A DNA stretch of 64,000 bases from Cladorhizidae sp. MBARI D1340-BT2. Taxonomy: Eukaryota > Porifera > Demospongiae > Poecilosclerida > Cladorhizidae. The stretch's first letter is position 1, and the number at the start of each line of letters is the position of its first letter. The stretch covers positions 21,573,477 to 21,637,476 of the forward strand of contig JAQNBH010000013.1 of the NCBI GenBank assembly GCA_028752905.1. The letters run 5' to 3'. Under the pieces are notes generated by a model. The model ran no database searches. It was not told the DNA's origin and saw nothing but the letters and a program-made list of their open reading frames with translations. A program made the translations under genes and the position numbers. This document shows positions 11,605 through 25,391 of the stretch, piece after piece.

Positions 11605-12700
11605 TGATATAAAAATTATCTTTTTTGGGTAAAGTGTAGAACAGTTATGAGCTTTACGGCAAAAAAACAAGATTTTTTGGGGGAAAATGAGAAACATATA
11701 GACCAAATTAGGGCAAATATCAAGATAGAGAACACATAATGAAACCTATCATTCGAATCATATCAAGTCCATTACAGTGAAGTTTGCAGAATATTATGGA
11801 TGTTTGATATCAACAGAGAGCACAGGGAGAGACCAATCTTAATAGCTATATATCAAGTTTATTCAGTGAAGTGTGGAGAATCTATGAAGCTAACCTGTCT
11901 AGCATCAAGATAGAGAACACATAGAGAAACCTATCATTCGAGTCATATCAAGTCCATTACAGTGAAGTATGCATAATAAATGTTTTTTTTGTATCAACAG
12001 AGAGCACAGAGAGAGACCTGTCTTAATAGCTATATATCAATGAAGTTTGGAGAATCCATGAAGCTAACATATTTAGCATCAAGAGAGAGCAGAGAGAAAC
12101 CTATCTTGTGATTCTATCAAGTCCATTACTGTGAAGTATGCAAAATATACGGATGTTTGGTATCAAGAGAGAGAACAGAGAGAGGCCTACCTTTAGAGCT
12201 ATATATCAAGTCTATTAATTGAAGTGTAGAGAATCTATGAAGCTAACATGTTTAGCACAAGATAGAGAACACTGAGAGATACCTATCTTGCAAGTCCATT
12301 ACAGTGAAGTGTGCAGAATATATGGATGTTTGGTATCAAGAGAGAGCACTTAGAGAGTCCTATCTTAATAGCTATACATCAACTCTATTCAGTGAAGTGT
12401 GGATAATCTACGAAGCTAACATGTTTACCATCAAGTAAGAGTACAATTCATAACTGCCCTAATTAACAAGACCAAAGTCCCAGATTTTGTCAACTGATAG
12501 AGAAGGCCCTTATCTGCAACATATCAACAGATTATCAATAAATGTAGTGGTTTTTCACTGGCAGGCCACCGCTTTGGCAACTGGAAAACGCCAGGAAATA
12601 TCGCAAACCTTACCACTTCAAATCGTCATAACTTGCTAATACTTAGAGTACTCAAAAATTTGGCACGTACAAAAGACAGATAATTAGAAGGGCTATCCGG
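11605..12700 (+). repeat. Unit 14, long (L), 1096 bp, first B2-T unit
   Basis: Head-a, T6G5A4, tagacc. B2 reads aatgttttttttgt, the first appearance of the poly-T marker. B3 gcaaaatata; tail accaaagtccc, aatcgtcat; end atccgg. Confidence 0.96.
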
Positions 12701-13795
12701 TGATATAAAAATTATCTTTTTTGGGTAAAGTGTAGAACAGTTATGAGCTTTACGGCAAAAAAACAAGATTTTTTGGGGGAAAATGAGAAACATATAGACC
12801 AAATTAGGGCAAATATCAAGATAGAGAACACATAATGAAACCTATCATTCGAATCATATCAAGTCCATTACAGTGAAGTTTGCAGAATATTATGGATGTT
12901 TGATATCAACAGAGAGCACAGGGAGAGACCAATCTTAATAGCTATATATCAAGTTTATTCAGTGAAGTGTGGAGAATCTATGAAGCTAACCTGTCTAGCA
13001 TCAAGATAGAGAACACATAGAGAAACCTATCATTCGAGTCATATCAAGTCCATTACAGTGAAGTATGCATAATAAATGTTTTTTTTGTATCAACAGAGAG
13101 CACAGAGAGAGACCTGTCTTAATAGCTATATATCAATGAAGTTTGGAGAATCCATGAAGCTAACATATTTAGCATCAAGAGAGAGCAGAGAGAAACCTAT
13201 CTTGTGATTCTATCAAGTCCATTACTGTGAAGTATGCAGAATATACGGATGTTTGGTATCAAGAGAGAGAACAGAGAGAGGCCTACCTTTAGAGCTATAT
13301 ATCAAGTCTATTAATTGAAGTGTAGAGAATCTATGAAGCTAACATGTTTAGCACAAGATCGAGAACACTGAGAGATACCTATCTTGCAAGTCCATTACAG
13401 TGAAGTGTGCAGAATATATGGATGTTTGGTATCAAGAGAGAGCACTTAGAGAGTCCTATCTTAATAGCTATACATCAACTCTATTCAGTGAAGTGTGGAT
13501 AATCTACGAAGCTAACATGTTTACCATCAAGTAAGAGTACAATTCATAACTGCCCTAATTAACAAGACCATGTCCCAGATTTTGTCAACTGATAGAGAAG
13601 GCCCTTATCTGCAACATGTCAACAGATTATCAATAAATGTAGTGGTTTTTCACTGGCAGGCCACCGCTTTGGCAACTGGAAAACGCCAGGAAATATCGCA
13701 AACCTTACCACTTCAAATCACCATAACTTACTAATACTTAGAGTACTCAAACTTTTGGCACGTACAAAAGACAGATAATTAGAAGGGCTATCCGA
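12701..13795 (+). repeat. Unit 15, long (L), 1095 bp
   Basis: Head-a, T6G5A4; B2-T; B3 gcagaatata; A4 agatcgag; S-like tail markers accatgtccc and catgtc; acttacta; aacttttgg; end atccga. The tail has probably been exchanged with a short unit. Same type as units 22 and 25. Confidence 0.96.
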
Positions 13796-14362
13796 TGATA
13801 TAAAAATTATCTTTTTTGGATAAAGTTTAGAAAAGTTATGAGCTTTACGGCAAAAAAACAAGATTTTTGGGGGGAAAATGAGAAACATATAGACCAAATT
13901 AGGGCAAATATCAAGATAGAGAACACATAATGAAACCTATCATTCGAATCATATCAAGTCCATTACAGTGAAGTGTGCAGAATATATGGATGTTTGTATC
14001 AAGAGAGAGCACTTAGAGAGTCCTATGTTAATAGCTTTACATCAAGTCTATTCAGTGAAGTGTGGATAATCTACGAAGCTAACATGTTTAGCATCAAGTA
14101 AGAGTACAATTCATAACTGCCCTAATTAACAAGACCATGTCCCAGATTTTGTCAACTGATAGAGAAGGCCCTTATCTGCAACATGTCAACAGATTATCAA
14201 TAAATGTAGTGGTTTTTCACTGGCAGGCCACCGCTTTGGCAACTGGAAAACGCCAGGAAATATCGCAAACCTTACCACTTCAAATCACCATAACTTGCTA
14301 ATACTTAGAGTACTCAAACTTTTGGCACGTACAAAAGACAGATAATTAGAAGGGCTATCCGG
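13796..14362 (+). repeat. Unit 16, short (S), 567 bp
   Basis: Head-b with A7CAA and T5G6A4; tail accatgtccc with ggccacc (not ggcaacc); end atccgg. This ggccacc form typifies the S units of the poly-T zone. Confidence 0.96.
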
Positions 14363-15456
14363 TGATATAAAAATTATCTTTTTTGGGTAAAGTGTAGAAC
14401 AGTTATGAGCTTTACGGCAAAAAAACAAGATTTTTGGGGGGAAAATGAGAAACATATAGACCAAATTAGGGCAAATATCAGGATAGAGAACACATAATGA
14501 AACCTATCATTCGAATCATATCAAGTCCATTACAGTGAAGTTTGCAGAATATTATGGATGTTTGATATCAACAGAGAGCACAGGGAGAGACCAATCTTAA
14601 TAGCTATATATCAAGTTTATTCAGTGAAGTGTGGAGAATCTATGAAGCTAAACTGTCTAGCATCAAGATAGAGAACACATAGAGAAACCTATCATTCGAG
14701 TCATATCAAGTCCATTACAGTGAAGTATGCATAATAAATGTTTTTTTTGTATCAACAGAGAGCACAGAGAGAGACCTGTCTTAATAGCTATATATCAATG
14801 AAGTTTGGAGAATCCATGAAGCTAACATATTTAGCATCAAGAGAGAGCAGAGAGAAACCTATCTTGTGATTCTATCAAGTCCATTATGTGAAGTATGCAG
14901 AATATACGGATGTTTGGTATCAAGAGAGAGAACAGAGAGAGGCCTACCTTTAGAGCTATATATCAAGTCTATTAATTGAAGTGTAGAGAATCTATGAAGC
15001 TAACATGTTTAGCACAAGATAGAGAACACTGAGAGATACCTATCTTGCAAGTCCATTACAGTGAAGTGTGCAGAATATATGGATGTTTGGTATCAAGAGA
15101 GAGCACTTAGAGAGTCCTATCTTAATAGCTATACATCAACTCTATTCAGTGAAGTGTGGATAATCTACGAAGCTAACATGTTTACCATCAAGTAAGAGTA
15201 CAATTCATAACTGCCCTAATTAACAAGACCATGTCCCAGATTTTGTCAACTGATAGAGAAGGCCCTTATCTGCAACATGTCAACAGATTATCAATAAATG
15301 TAGTGGTTTTTCACTGGCAGGCCACCGCTTTGGCAACTGGAAAACGCCAGGAAATATCGCAAACCTTACCACTTCAAATCACCATAACTTACTAATACTT
15401 AGAGTACTCAAACTTTTGGCACGTACAAAAGACAGATAATTAGAAGGGCTATCCGA
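14363..15456 (+). repeat. Unit 17, long (L), 1094 bp
   Basis: Head-a; A1 caggatagag; private gctaaactgtc (a at 14652); B2-T; a one-base loss in B3 (ccattatgtg near 14886) explains 1094 bp against 1095. accatgtccc tail, acttacta, end atccga. Confidence 0.96.
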
Positions 15457-16023
15457 TGATATAAAAATTATCTTTTTTGGATAAAGTTTAGAAAAGTTAT
15501 GAGCTTTACGGCAAAAAAACAAGATTTTTGGGGGGAAAATGAGAAACATATAGACCAAATTAGGGCAAATATCAAGATAGAGAACACATAATGAAACCTA
15601 TCATTCGAATCATATCAAGTCCATTACAGTGAAGTGTGCAGAATATATGGATGTTTGTATCAAGAGAGAGCACTTAGAGAGTCCTATGTTAATAGCTTTA
15701 CATCAAGTCTATTCAGTGAAGTGTGGATAATCTACGAAGCTAACATGTTTAGCATCAAGTAAGAGTACAATTCATAACTGCCCTAATTAACAAGACCATG
15801 TCCCAGATTTTGTCAACTGATAGAGAAGGCCCTTATCTGCAACATGTCAACAGATTATCAATAAATGTAGTGGTTTTTCACTGGCAGGCCACCGCTTTGG
15901 CAACTGGAAAACGCCAGGAAATATCGCAAACCTTACCACTTCAAATCACCATAACTTGCTAATACTTAGAGTACTCAAACTTTTGGCACGTATAAAAGAC
16001 AGATAATTAGAAGGGCTATCCGG
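15457..16023 (+). repeat. Unit 18, short (S), 567 bp
   Basis: Head-b, A7CAA, ggccacc tail. The rare gcacgtataaaag (c to t) is shared only with unit 30, marking a duplicated block. Confidence 0.96.
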
Positions 16024-17119
16024 TGATATAAAAATTATCTTTTTTGGGTAAAGTGTAGAACAGTTATGAGCTTTACGGCAAAAAAACAAGATTTTTGGGG
16101 GGAAAATGAGAAACATATAGACCAAATTAGGGCAAATATCAAGATAGAGAACACATAATGAAACCTATCATTCGAATCATATCAAGTCCATTACAGTGAA
16201 GTTTGCAGAATATTATGGATGTTTGATATCAACAGAGAGCACAGGGAGAGACCAATCTTAATAGCTATATATCAAGTTTATTCAGTGAAGTGTGGAGAAT
16301 CTATGAAGCTAACCTGTCTAGCATCAAGATAGAGAACACATAGAGAAACCTATCATTCGAGTCATATCAAGTCCATTACAGTGAAGTATGCATAATAAAT
16401 GTTTTTTTTGTATCAACAGAGAGCACAGAGAGAGACCTGTCTTAATAGCTATATATCAATGAAGTTTGGAGAATCCATGAAGCTAACATATTTAGCATCA
16501 AGAGAGAGCAGAGAGAAACCTATCTTGTGATTCTATCAAGTCCATTACTGTGAAGTATGCAGAATATACGGATGTTTGGTATCAAGAGAGAGAACAGAGA
16601 GAGGCCTACCTTTAGAGCTATATATCAAGTCTATTAATTGAAGTGTAGAGAATCTATGAAGCTAACATGTTTAGCACAAGATAGAGAACACTGAGAGATA
16701 CCTATCTTGCAAGTCCATTACAGTGAAGGGTGCAGAATATATGGATGTTTGGTATCAAGAGAGAGCACTTAGAGAGTCCTATCTTAATAGCTATACATCA
16801 AGTCTATTCAGTGAAGTGTGGATAATCTACGAAGCTAACATGTTTACCATCAAGTAAGAGTACAATTCATAACTGCCCTAATTAACAAGACCAAAGTCCC
16901 AGATTTTGTCAACTGATAGAGAAGGCCCTTATCTGCAACATATCAACAGATTATCAATAAATGTAGTGGTTTTTCACTGGCAGGCCACCGCTTTGGCAAC
17001 TGGAAAACGCCAGGAAATATCGCAAACCTTACCACTTCAAATCGCCATAACTTGCTAATACTTAGAGTACTCAAAAATGTGGCACTTACAAAAGACAGAT
17101 AATTAGAAGGGCTATCCGG
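16024..17119 (+). repeat. Unit 19, long (L), 1096 bp
   Basis: Head-a; B2-T; B3 gcagaatata; B4 gaagggtgc; D4 caagtctattc; tail accaaagtccc, aatcgccat, aaaatgtggcactt; end atccgg. The 3' half matches units 34, 36, 37 and 43. Confidence 0.96.
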
Positions 17120-18213
17120 TGATATAAAAATTATCTTTTTTGGGTAAAGTGTAGAACAGTTATGAGCTTTACGGCAAAAAAACAAGATTTTTGGGGGGAA
17201 AATGAGAAACATATAGTCCAAATTAGGGCAAATATCAAGATAGAGAACACATAATGAAACCTATCATTCGAATCATATCAAGTCCATTACAGTGAAGTGT
17301 GCAGAATATATGGATGTTTGTATCAAGAGAGAGCACTTAGAGAGTCCTATCTTAATAGCTTTACATCAAGTCTATTCAGTGAAGTGTGGATAATCTACGA
17401 AGCTAACATGTTTAGCATCAAGATAGAGAACACATAGAGAAACCTATCCTTCGAGTCATATCAAGTCCATTACAGTGAAGTGTGCATAATAAATGGGTTT
17501 TTGGTATCAACAGAGAGCACAGAGAGAGACCTGTCTTAATAGCTATATATCAATGAAGTTTGGAGAATCCATGAAGCTTACATATTTAGCATCAAGAGAG
17601 AGCAGAGAGAAACCTATCTTGTGATTCTATCAAGTCCATTACTGTGAAGTATGCAGAATATACAGATGTTTGGTATCAAGAGAGAGAACAGAGAGAGGAC
17701 TACCTTTAGAGCTATATATCAAGTCTATTAATTGAAGTGTAGAGAATCTATGAAGCTAACATGTTTAGCTCAAGATAGAGAACACTGAGAGATACCTATC
17801 TTGCAAGTCCATTACAGTGAAGTGTGCAGAATATATGGATGTTTGATATCAAGAGAGAGCACTTAGAGAGTCCTATCTTAATAGCTATACATCAAGTCTA
17901 TTCAGTGAAGTGTGGATAATCTACGAAGCTAACATGTTTAGCATCAAGTAAGAGTACAATTCATAACTGCCCTAATTAACAAGACCAAAGTCCCAGATTT
18001 TGTCAACTGATAGAGAAGGCCCTTATCTCCAACATGTCAACAGATTATCAATAAATGTAGTGGTTTTTCACTGGCAGGCCACCGCTTTGGCAACTGGAAA
18101 ACGCCAGGAAATATCGCAAACCTTACCACTTCAAATCACCATAACTTGCTAATACTTAGAGTACTCAAACTTTTGGCACGTACAAAAGACAGATAATTAG
18201 AAGGGCTATCCGG
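17120..18213 (+). repeat. Unit 20, L' (long unit with S-like Q1), 1094 bp
   Basis: Q1 is of S type (gaagtgtgc in B, cacttagag in C, agctttac), but three more quartets follow. L' markers: ctatccttcgag, gaagcttaca, tacagatg, gaggactacc, agctcaag, tttgatatcaag, ctccaacatg. B2-G. First L' in the window, isolated from the main L' cluster by about 11 kb. It alone in this class has tagtcc with a T5G6 head. Confidence 0.95.
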
Positions 18214-19309
18214 TGATATAAAAATTATCTTTTTTGGGTAAAGTGTAGAACAGTTATGAGCTTTACGGCAAAAAAACAAGATTTTTGGGGGGAAAATGAG
18301 AAACATATAGTCCAAATTAGGGCAAATATCAAGATAGAGAACACATAATGAAACCTATCATTCGAATCATATCAAGTCCATTACAGTGAAGTTTGCAGAA
18401 TATTATGGATGTTTGATATCAACAGAGAGCACAGGGAGAGACCAATCTTAATAGCTATATATCAAGTTTATTCAGTGAAGTGTGGAGAATCTATGAAGCT
18501 AACCTGTCTAGCATCAAGATAGAGAACACATAGAGAAACCTATCATTCGAGTCATATCAAGTCCATTACAGTGAAGTATGCATAATAAATGGGTTTTTGG
18601 TATCAACAGAGAGCACAGAGAGAGACCTGTCTTAATAGCTATATATCAATGAAGTTTGGAGAATCCATGAAGCTAACATATTTAGCATCAAGAGAGAGCA
18701 GAGAGAAACCTATCTTGTGATTCTATCAAGTCCATTACTGTGAAGTATGCAAAATATACGGATGTTTGGTATCAAGAGAGAGAACAGAGAGAGGCCTACC
18801 TTTAGAGCTATATATCAAGTCTATTAATTGAAGTGTAGAGAATCTATGAAGCTAACATGTTTAGCACAAGATAGAGAACACTGAGAGATACCTATCTTGC
18901 AAGTCCATTACAGTGAAGTGTGCAGAATATATGGATGTTTGGTATCAAGAGAGAGCACTTAGAGAGTCCTATCTTAATAGCTATACATCAACTCTATTCA
19001 GTGAAGTGTGGATAATCTACGAAGCTAACATGTTTACCATCAAGTAAGAGTACAATTCATAACTGCCCTAATTAACAAGACCAAAGTCCCAGATTTTGTC
19101 AACTGATAGAGAAGGCCCTTATCTGCAACATATCAACAGATTATCAATAAATGTAGTGGTTTTTCACTGGCAGGCCACCGCTTTGGCAACTGGAAAACGC
19201 CAGGAAATATCGCAAACCTTACCACTTCAAATCGTCATAACTTGCTAATACTTAGAGTACTCAAAAATTTGGCACGTACAAAAGACAGATAATTAGAAGG
19301 GCTATCCGG
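18214..19309 (+). repeat. Unit 21, long (L), 1096 bp
   Basis: Head-a, tagtcc, B2-G, B3 gcaaaatata, tail aatcgtcat, end atccgg. It resembles unit 13 and, with unit 20, interrupts the poly-T zone. Confidence 0.96.
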
Positions 19310-20404
19310 TGATATAAAAATTATCTTTTTTGGGTAAAGTGTAGAACAGTTATGAGCTTTACGGCAAAAAAACAAGATTTTTTGGGGGAAAATGAGAAAC
19401 ATATAGACCAAATTAGGGCAAATATCAAGATAGAGAACACATAATGAAACCTATCATTCGAATCATATCAAGTCCATTACAGTGAAGTTTGCAGAATATT
19501 ATGGATGTTTGATATCAACAGAGAGCACAGGGAGAGACCAATCTTAATAGCTATATATCAAGTTTATTCAGTGAAGTGTGGAGAATCTATGAAGCTAACC
19601 TGTCTAGCATCAAGATAGAGAACACATAGAGAAACCTATCATTCGAGTCATATCAAGTCCATTACAGTGAAGTATGCATAATAAATGTTTTTTTTGTATC
19701 AACAGAGAGCACAGAGAGAGACCTGTCTTAATAGCTATATATCAATGAAGTTTGGAGAATCCATGAAGCTAACATATTTAGCATCAAGAGAGAGCAGAGA
19801 GAAACCTATCTTGTGATTCTATCAAGTCCATTACTGTGAAGTATGCAGAATATACGGATGTTTGGTATCAAGAGAGAGAACAGAGAGAGGCCTACCTTTA
19901 GAGCTATATATCAAGTCTATTAATTGAAGTGTAGAGAATCTATGAAGCTAACATGTTTAGCACAAGATCGAGAACACTGAGAGATACCTATCTTGCAAGT
20001 CCATTACAGTGAAGTGTGCAGAATATATGGATGTTTGGTATCAAGAGAGAGCACTTAGAGAGTCCTATCTTAATAGCTATACATCAACTCTATTCAGTGA
20101 AGTGTGGATAATCTACGAAGCTAACATGTTTACCATCAAGTAAGAGTACAATTCATAACTGCCCTAATTAACAAGACCATGTCCCAGATTTTGTCAACTG
20201 ATAGAGAAGGCCCTTATCTGCAACATGTCAACAGATTATCAATAAATGTAGTGGTTTTTCACTGGCAGGCCACCGCTTTGGCAACTGGAAAACGCCAGGA
20301 AATATCGCAAACCTTACCACTTCAAATCACCATAACTTACTAATACTTAGAGTACTCAAACTTTTGGCACGTACAAAAGACAGATAATTAGAAGGGCTAT
20401 CCGA
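19310..20404 (+). repeat. Unit 22, long (L), 1095 bp
   Basis: Same marker set as unit 15: T6G5A4, B2-T, agatcgag, accatgtccc, acttacta, end atccga. Confidence 0.96.
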
Positions 20405-20971
20405 TGATATAAAAATTATCTTTTTTGGATAAAGTTTAGAAAAGTTATGAGCTTTACGGCAAAAAAACAAGATTTTTGGGGGGAAAATGAGAAACATATA
20501 GACCAAATTAGGGCAAATATCAAGATAGAGAACACATAATGAAACCTATCATTCGAATCATATCAAGTCCATTACAGTGAAGTGTGCAGAATATATGGAT
20601 GTTTGTATCAAGAGAGAGCACTTAGAGAGTCCTATGTTAATAGCTTTACATCAAGTCTATTCAGTGAAGTGTGGATAATCTACGAAGCTAACATGTTTAG
20701 CATCAAGTAAGAGTACAATTCATAACTGCCCTAATTAACAAGACCATGTCCCAGATTTTGTCAACTGATAGAGAAGGCCCTTATCTGCAACATGTCAACA
20801 GATTATCAATAAATGTAGTGGTTTTTCACTGGCAGGCCACCGCTTTGGCAACTGGAAAACGCCAGGAAATATCGCAAACCTTACCACTTCAAATCACCAT
20901 AACTTGCTAATACTTAGAGTACTCAAACTTTTGGCACGTACAAAAGACAGATAATTAGAAGGGCTATCCGG
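20405..20971 (+). repeat. Unit 23, short (S), 567 bp
   Basis: Same marker set as unit 16: head-b, A7CAA, ggccacc, end atccgg. Confidence 0.96.
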
Positions 20972-22067
20972 TGATATAAAAATTATCTTTTTTGGGTAAA
21001 GTGTAGAACAGTTATGAGCTTTACGGCAAAAAAACAAGATTTTTGGGGGGAAAATGAGAAACATATAGACCAAATTAGGGCAAATATCAGGATAGAGAAC
21101 ACATAATGAAACCTATCATTCGAATCATATCAAGTCCATTACAGTGAAGTTTGCAGAATATTATGGATGTTTGATATCAACAGAGAGCACAGGGAGAGAC
21201 CAATCTTAATAGCTATATATCAAGTTTATTCAGTGAAGTGTGGAGAATCTATGAAGCTAACCTGTCTAGCATCAAGATAGAGAACACATAGAGAAACCTA
21301 TCATTCGAGTCATATCAAGTCCATTACAGTGAAGTATGCATAATAAATGTTTTTTTTGTATCAACAGAGAGCACAGAGAGAGACCTGTCTTAATAGCTAT
21401 ATATCAATGAAGTTTGGAGAATCCATGAAGCTAACATATTTAGCATCAAGAGAGAGCAGAGAGAAACCTATCTTGTGATTCTATCAAGTCCATTACTGTG
21501 AAGTATGCAGAATATACGGATGTTTGGTATCAAGAGAGAGAACAGAGAGAGGCCTACCTTTAGAGCTATATATCAAGTCTATTAATTGAAGTGTAGAGAA
21601 TCTATGAAGCTAACATGTTTAGCACAAGATAGAGAACACTGAGAGATACCTATCTTGCAAGTCCATTACAGTGAAGTGTGCAGAATATATGGATGTTTGG
21701 TATCAAGAGAGAGCACTTAGAGAGTCCTATCTTAATAGCTATACATCAACTCTATTCAGTGAAGTGTGGATAATCTACGAAGCTAACATGTTTACCATCA
21801 AGTAAGAGTACAATTCATAACTGCCCTAATTAACAAGACCAAAGTCCCAGATTTTGTCAACTGATAGAGAAGGCCCTTATCTGCAACATATCAACAGATT
21901 ATCAATAAATGTAGTGGTTTTTCACTGGCAGGCCACCGCTTTGGCAACTGGAAAACGCCAGGAAATATCGCAAACCTTACCACTTCAAATCGTCATAACT
22001 TGCTAATACTTAGAGTACTCAAAAATTTGGCACGTACAAAAGACAGATAATTAGAAGGGCTATCCGG
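20972..22067 (+). repeat. Unit 24, long (L), 1096 bp
   Basis: Head-a; A1 caggatagag as in unit 17; B2-T; then an L-type tail (accaaagtccc, catatc, aatcgtcat, aaaatttgg), end atccgg. It appears to be a unit 17 type front joined to a unit 14 type tail. Confidence 0.96.
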
Positions 22068-23162
22068 TGATATAAAAATTATCTTTTTTGGGTAAAGTGT
22101 AGAACAGTTATGAGCTTTACGGCAAAAAAACAAGATTTTTTGGGGGAAAATGAGAAACATATAGACCAAATTAGGGCAAATATCAAGATAGAGAACACAT
22201 AATGAAACCTATCATTCGAATCATATCAAGTCCATTACAGTGAAGTTTGCAGAATATTATGGATGTTTGATATCAACAGAGAGCACAGGGAGAGACCAAT
22301 CTTAATAGCTATATATCAAGTTTATTCAGTGAAGTGTGGAGAATCTATGAAGCTAACCTGTCTAGCATCAAGATAGAGAACACATAGAGAAACCTATCAT
22401 TCGAGTCATATCAAGTCCATTACAGTGAAGTATGCATAATAAATGTTTTTTTTGTATCAACAGAGAGCACAGAGAGAGACCTGTCTTAATAGCTATATAT
22501 CAATGAAGTTTGGAGAATCCATGAAGCTAACATATTTAGCATCAAGAGAGAGCAGAGAGAAACCTATCTTGTGATTCTATCAAGTCCATTACTGTGAAGT
22601 ATGCAGAATATACGGATGTTTGGTATCAAGAGAGAGAACAGAGAGAGGCCTACCTTTAGAGCTATATATCAAGTCTATTAATTGAAGTGTAGAGAATCTA
22701 TGAAGCTAACATGTTTAGCACAAGATCGAGAACACTGAGAGATACCTATCTTGCAAGTCCATTACAGTGAAGTGTGCAGAATATATGGATGTTTGGTATC
22801 AAGAGAGAGCACTTAGAGAGTCCTATCTTAATAGCTATACATCAACTCTATTCAGTGAAGTGTGGATAATCTACGAAGCTAACATGTTTACCATCAAGTA
22901 AGAGTACAATTCATAACTGCCCTAATTAACAAGACCATGTCCCAGATTTTGTCAACTGATAGAGAAGGCCCTTATCTGCAACATGTCAACAGATTATCAA
23001 TAAATGTAGTGGTTTTTCACTGGCAGGCCACCGCTTTGGCAACTGGAAAACGCCAGGAAATATCGCAAACCTTACCACTTCAAATCACCATAACTTACTA
23101 ATACTTAGAGTACTCAAACTTTTGGCACGTACAAAAGACAGATAATTAGAAGGGCTATCCGA
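22068..23162 (+). repeat. Unit 25, long (L), 1095 bp
   Basis: Unit 15 type: T6G5A4, B2-T, agatcgag, accatgtccc, acttacta, end atccga. Confidence 0.96.
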
Positions 23163-23729
23163 TGATATAAAAATTATCTTTTTTGGATAAAGTTTAGAAA
23201 AGTTATGAGCTTTACGGCCAAAAAACAAGATTTTTGGGGGGAAAATGAGAAACATATAGACCAAATTAGGGCAAATATCAAGATAGAGAACACATAATGA
23301 AACCTATCATTCGAATCATATCAAGTCCATTACAGTGAAGTGTGCAGAATATATGGATGTTTGTATCAAGAGAGAGCACTTAGAGAGTCCTATGTTAATA
23401 GCTTTACATCAAGTCTATTCAGTGAAGTGTGGATAATCTACGAAGCTAACATGTTTAGCATCAAGTAAGAGTACAATTCATAACTGCCCTAATTAACAAG
23501 ACCATGTCCCAGATTTTGTCAACTGATAGAGAAGGCCCTTATCTGCAACATGTCAACAGATTATCAATAAATGTAGTGGTTTTTCACTGGCAGGCCACCG
23601 CTTTGGCAACTGGAAAACGCCAGGAAATATCGCAAACCTTACCACTTCAAATCACCATAACTTGCTAATACTTAGAGTACTCAAACTTTTGGCACGTACA
23701 AAAGACAGATAATTAGAAGGGCTATCCGG
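23163..23729 (+). repeat. Unit 26, short (S), 567 bp
   Basis: Unit 16 type with a private a-to-c change in the head run (ggccaaaaaacaaga); the run length is unchanged. Confidence 0.96.
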
Positions 23730-24824
23730 TGATATAAAAATTATCTTTTTTGGGTAAAGTGTAGAACAGTTATGAGCTTTACGGCAAAAAAACAAGATTT
23801 TTGGGGGGAAAATGAGAAACATATAGACCAAATTAGGGCAAATATCAGGATAGAGAACACATAATGAAACCTATCATTCGAATCATATCAAGTCCATTAC
23901 AGTGAAGTTTGCAGAATATTATGGATGTTTGATATCAACAGAGAGCACAGGGAGAGACCAATCTTAATAGCTATATATCAAGTTTATTCAGTGAAGTGTG
24001 GAGAATCTATGAAGCTAACCTGTCTAGCATCAAGATAGAGAACACATAGAGAAACCTATCATTCGAGTCATATCAAGTCCATTACAGTGAAGTATGCATA
24101 ATAAATGTTTTTTTTGTATCAACAGAGAGCACAGAGAGAGACCTGTCTTAATAGCTATATATCAATGAAGTTTGGAGAATCCATGAAGCTAACATATTTA
24201 GCATCAAGAGAGAGCAGAGAGAAACCTATCTTGTGATTCTATCAAGTCCATTACTGTGAAGTATGCAGAATATACGGATGTTTGGTATCAAGAGAGAGAA
24301 CAGAGAGAGGCCTACCTTTAGAGCTATATATCAAGTCTATTAATTGAAGTGTAGAGAATCTATGAAGCTAACATGTTTAGCACAAGATCGAGAACACTGA
24401 GAGATACCTATCTTGCAAGTCCATTACAGTGAAGTGTGCAGAATATATGGATGTTTGGTATCAAGAGAGAGCACTTAGAGAGTCCTATCTTAATAGCTAT
24501 ACATCAACTCTATTCAGTGAAGTGTGGATAATCTACGAAGCTAACATGTTTACCATCAAGTAAGAGTACAATTCATAACTGCCCTAATTAACAAGACCAT
24601 GTCCCAGATTTTGTCAACTGATAGAGAAGGCCCTTATCTGCAACATGTCAACAGATTATCAATAAATGTAGTGGTTTTTCACTGGCAGGCCACCGCTTTG
24701 GCAACTGGAAAACGCCAGGAAATATCGCAAACCTTACCACTTCAAATCACCATAACTTACTAATACTTAGAGTACTCAAACTTTTGGCACGTACAAAAGA
24801 CAGATAATTAGAAGGGCTATCCGA
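23730..24824 (+). repeat. Unit 27, long (L), 1095 bp
   Basis: Combines A1 caggatagag with A4 agatcgag; B2-T; accatgtccc, acttacta, end atccga. Confidence 0.96.
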
Positions 24825-25391
24825 TGATATAAAAATTATCTTTTTTGGATAAAGTTTAGAAAAGTTATGAGCTTTACGGCAAAAAAACAAGATTTTTGGG
24901 GGGAAAATGAGAAACATATAGACCAAATTAGGGCAAATATCAAGATAGAGAACACATAATGAAACCTATCATTCGAATCATATCAAGTCCATTACAGTGA
25001 AGTGTGCAGAATATATGGATGTTTGTATCAAGAGAGAGCACTTAGAGAGTCCTATGTTAATAGCTTTACATCAAGTCTATTCAGTGAAGTGTGGATAATC
25101 TACGAAGCTAACATGTTTAGCATCAAGTAAGAGTACAATTCATAACTGCCCTAATTAACAAGACCATGTCCCAGATTTTGTCAACTGATAGAGAAGGCCC
25201 TTATCTGCAACATGTCAACAGATTATCAATAAATGTAGTGGTTTTTCACTGGCAGGCCACCGCTTTGGCAACTGGAAAACGCCAGGAAATATCGCAAACC
25301 TTACCACTTCAAATCACCATAACTTGCTAATACTTAGAGTACTCAAACTTTTGGCACGTACAAAAGACAGATAATTAGAAGGGCTATCCGG
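24825..25391 (+). repeat. Unit 28, short (S), 567 bp
   Basis: Unit 16 type: head-b, A7CAA, ggccacc, end atccgg. Confidence 0.96.

Noticed and set aside
17120..18213. L' units as a separate satellite family
   Set aside because: Head, tail and Q2-Q4 align piece by piece with ordinary long units; only Q1 and a set of point markers differ, so they are a subfamily.
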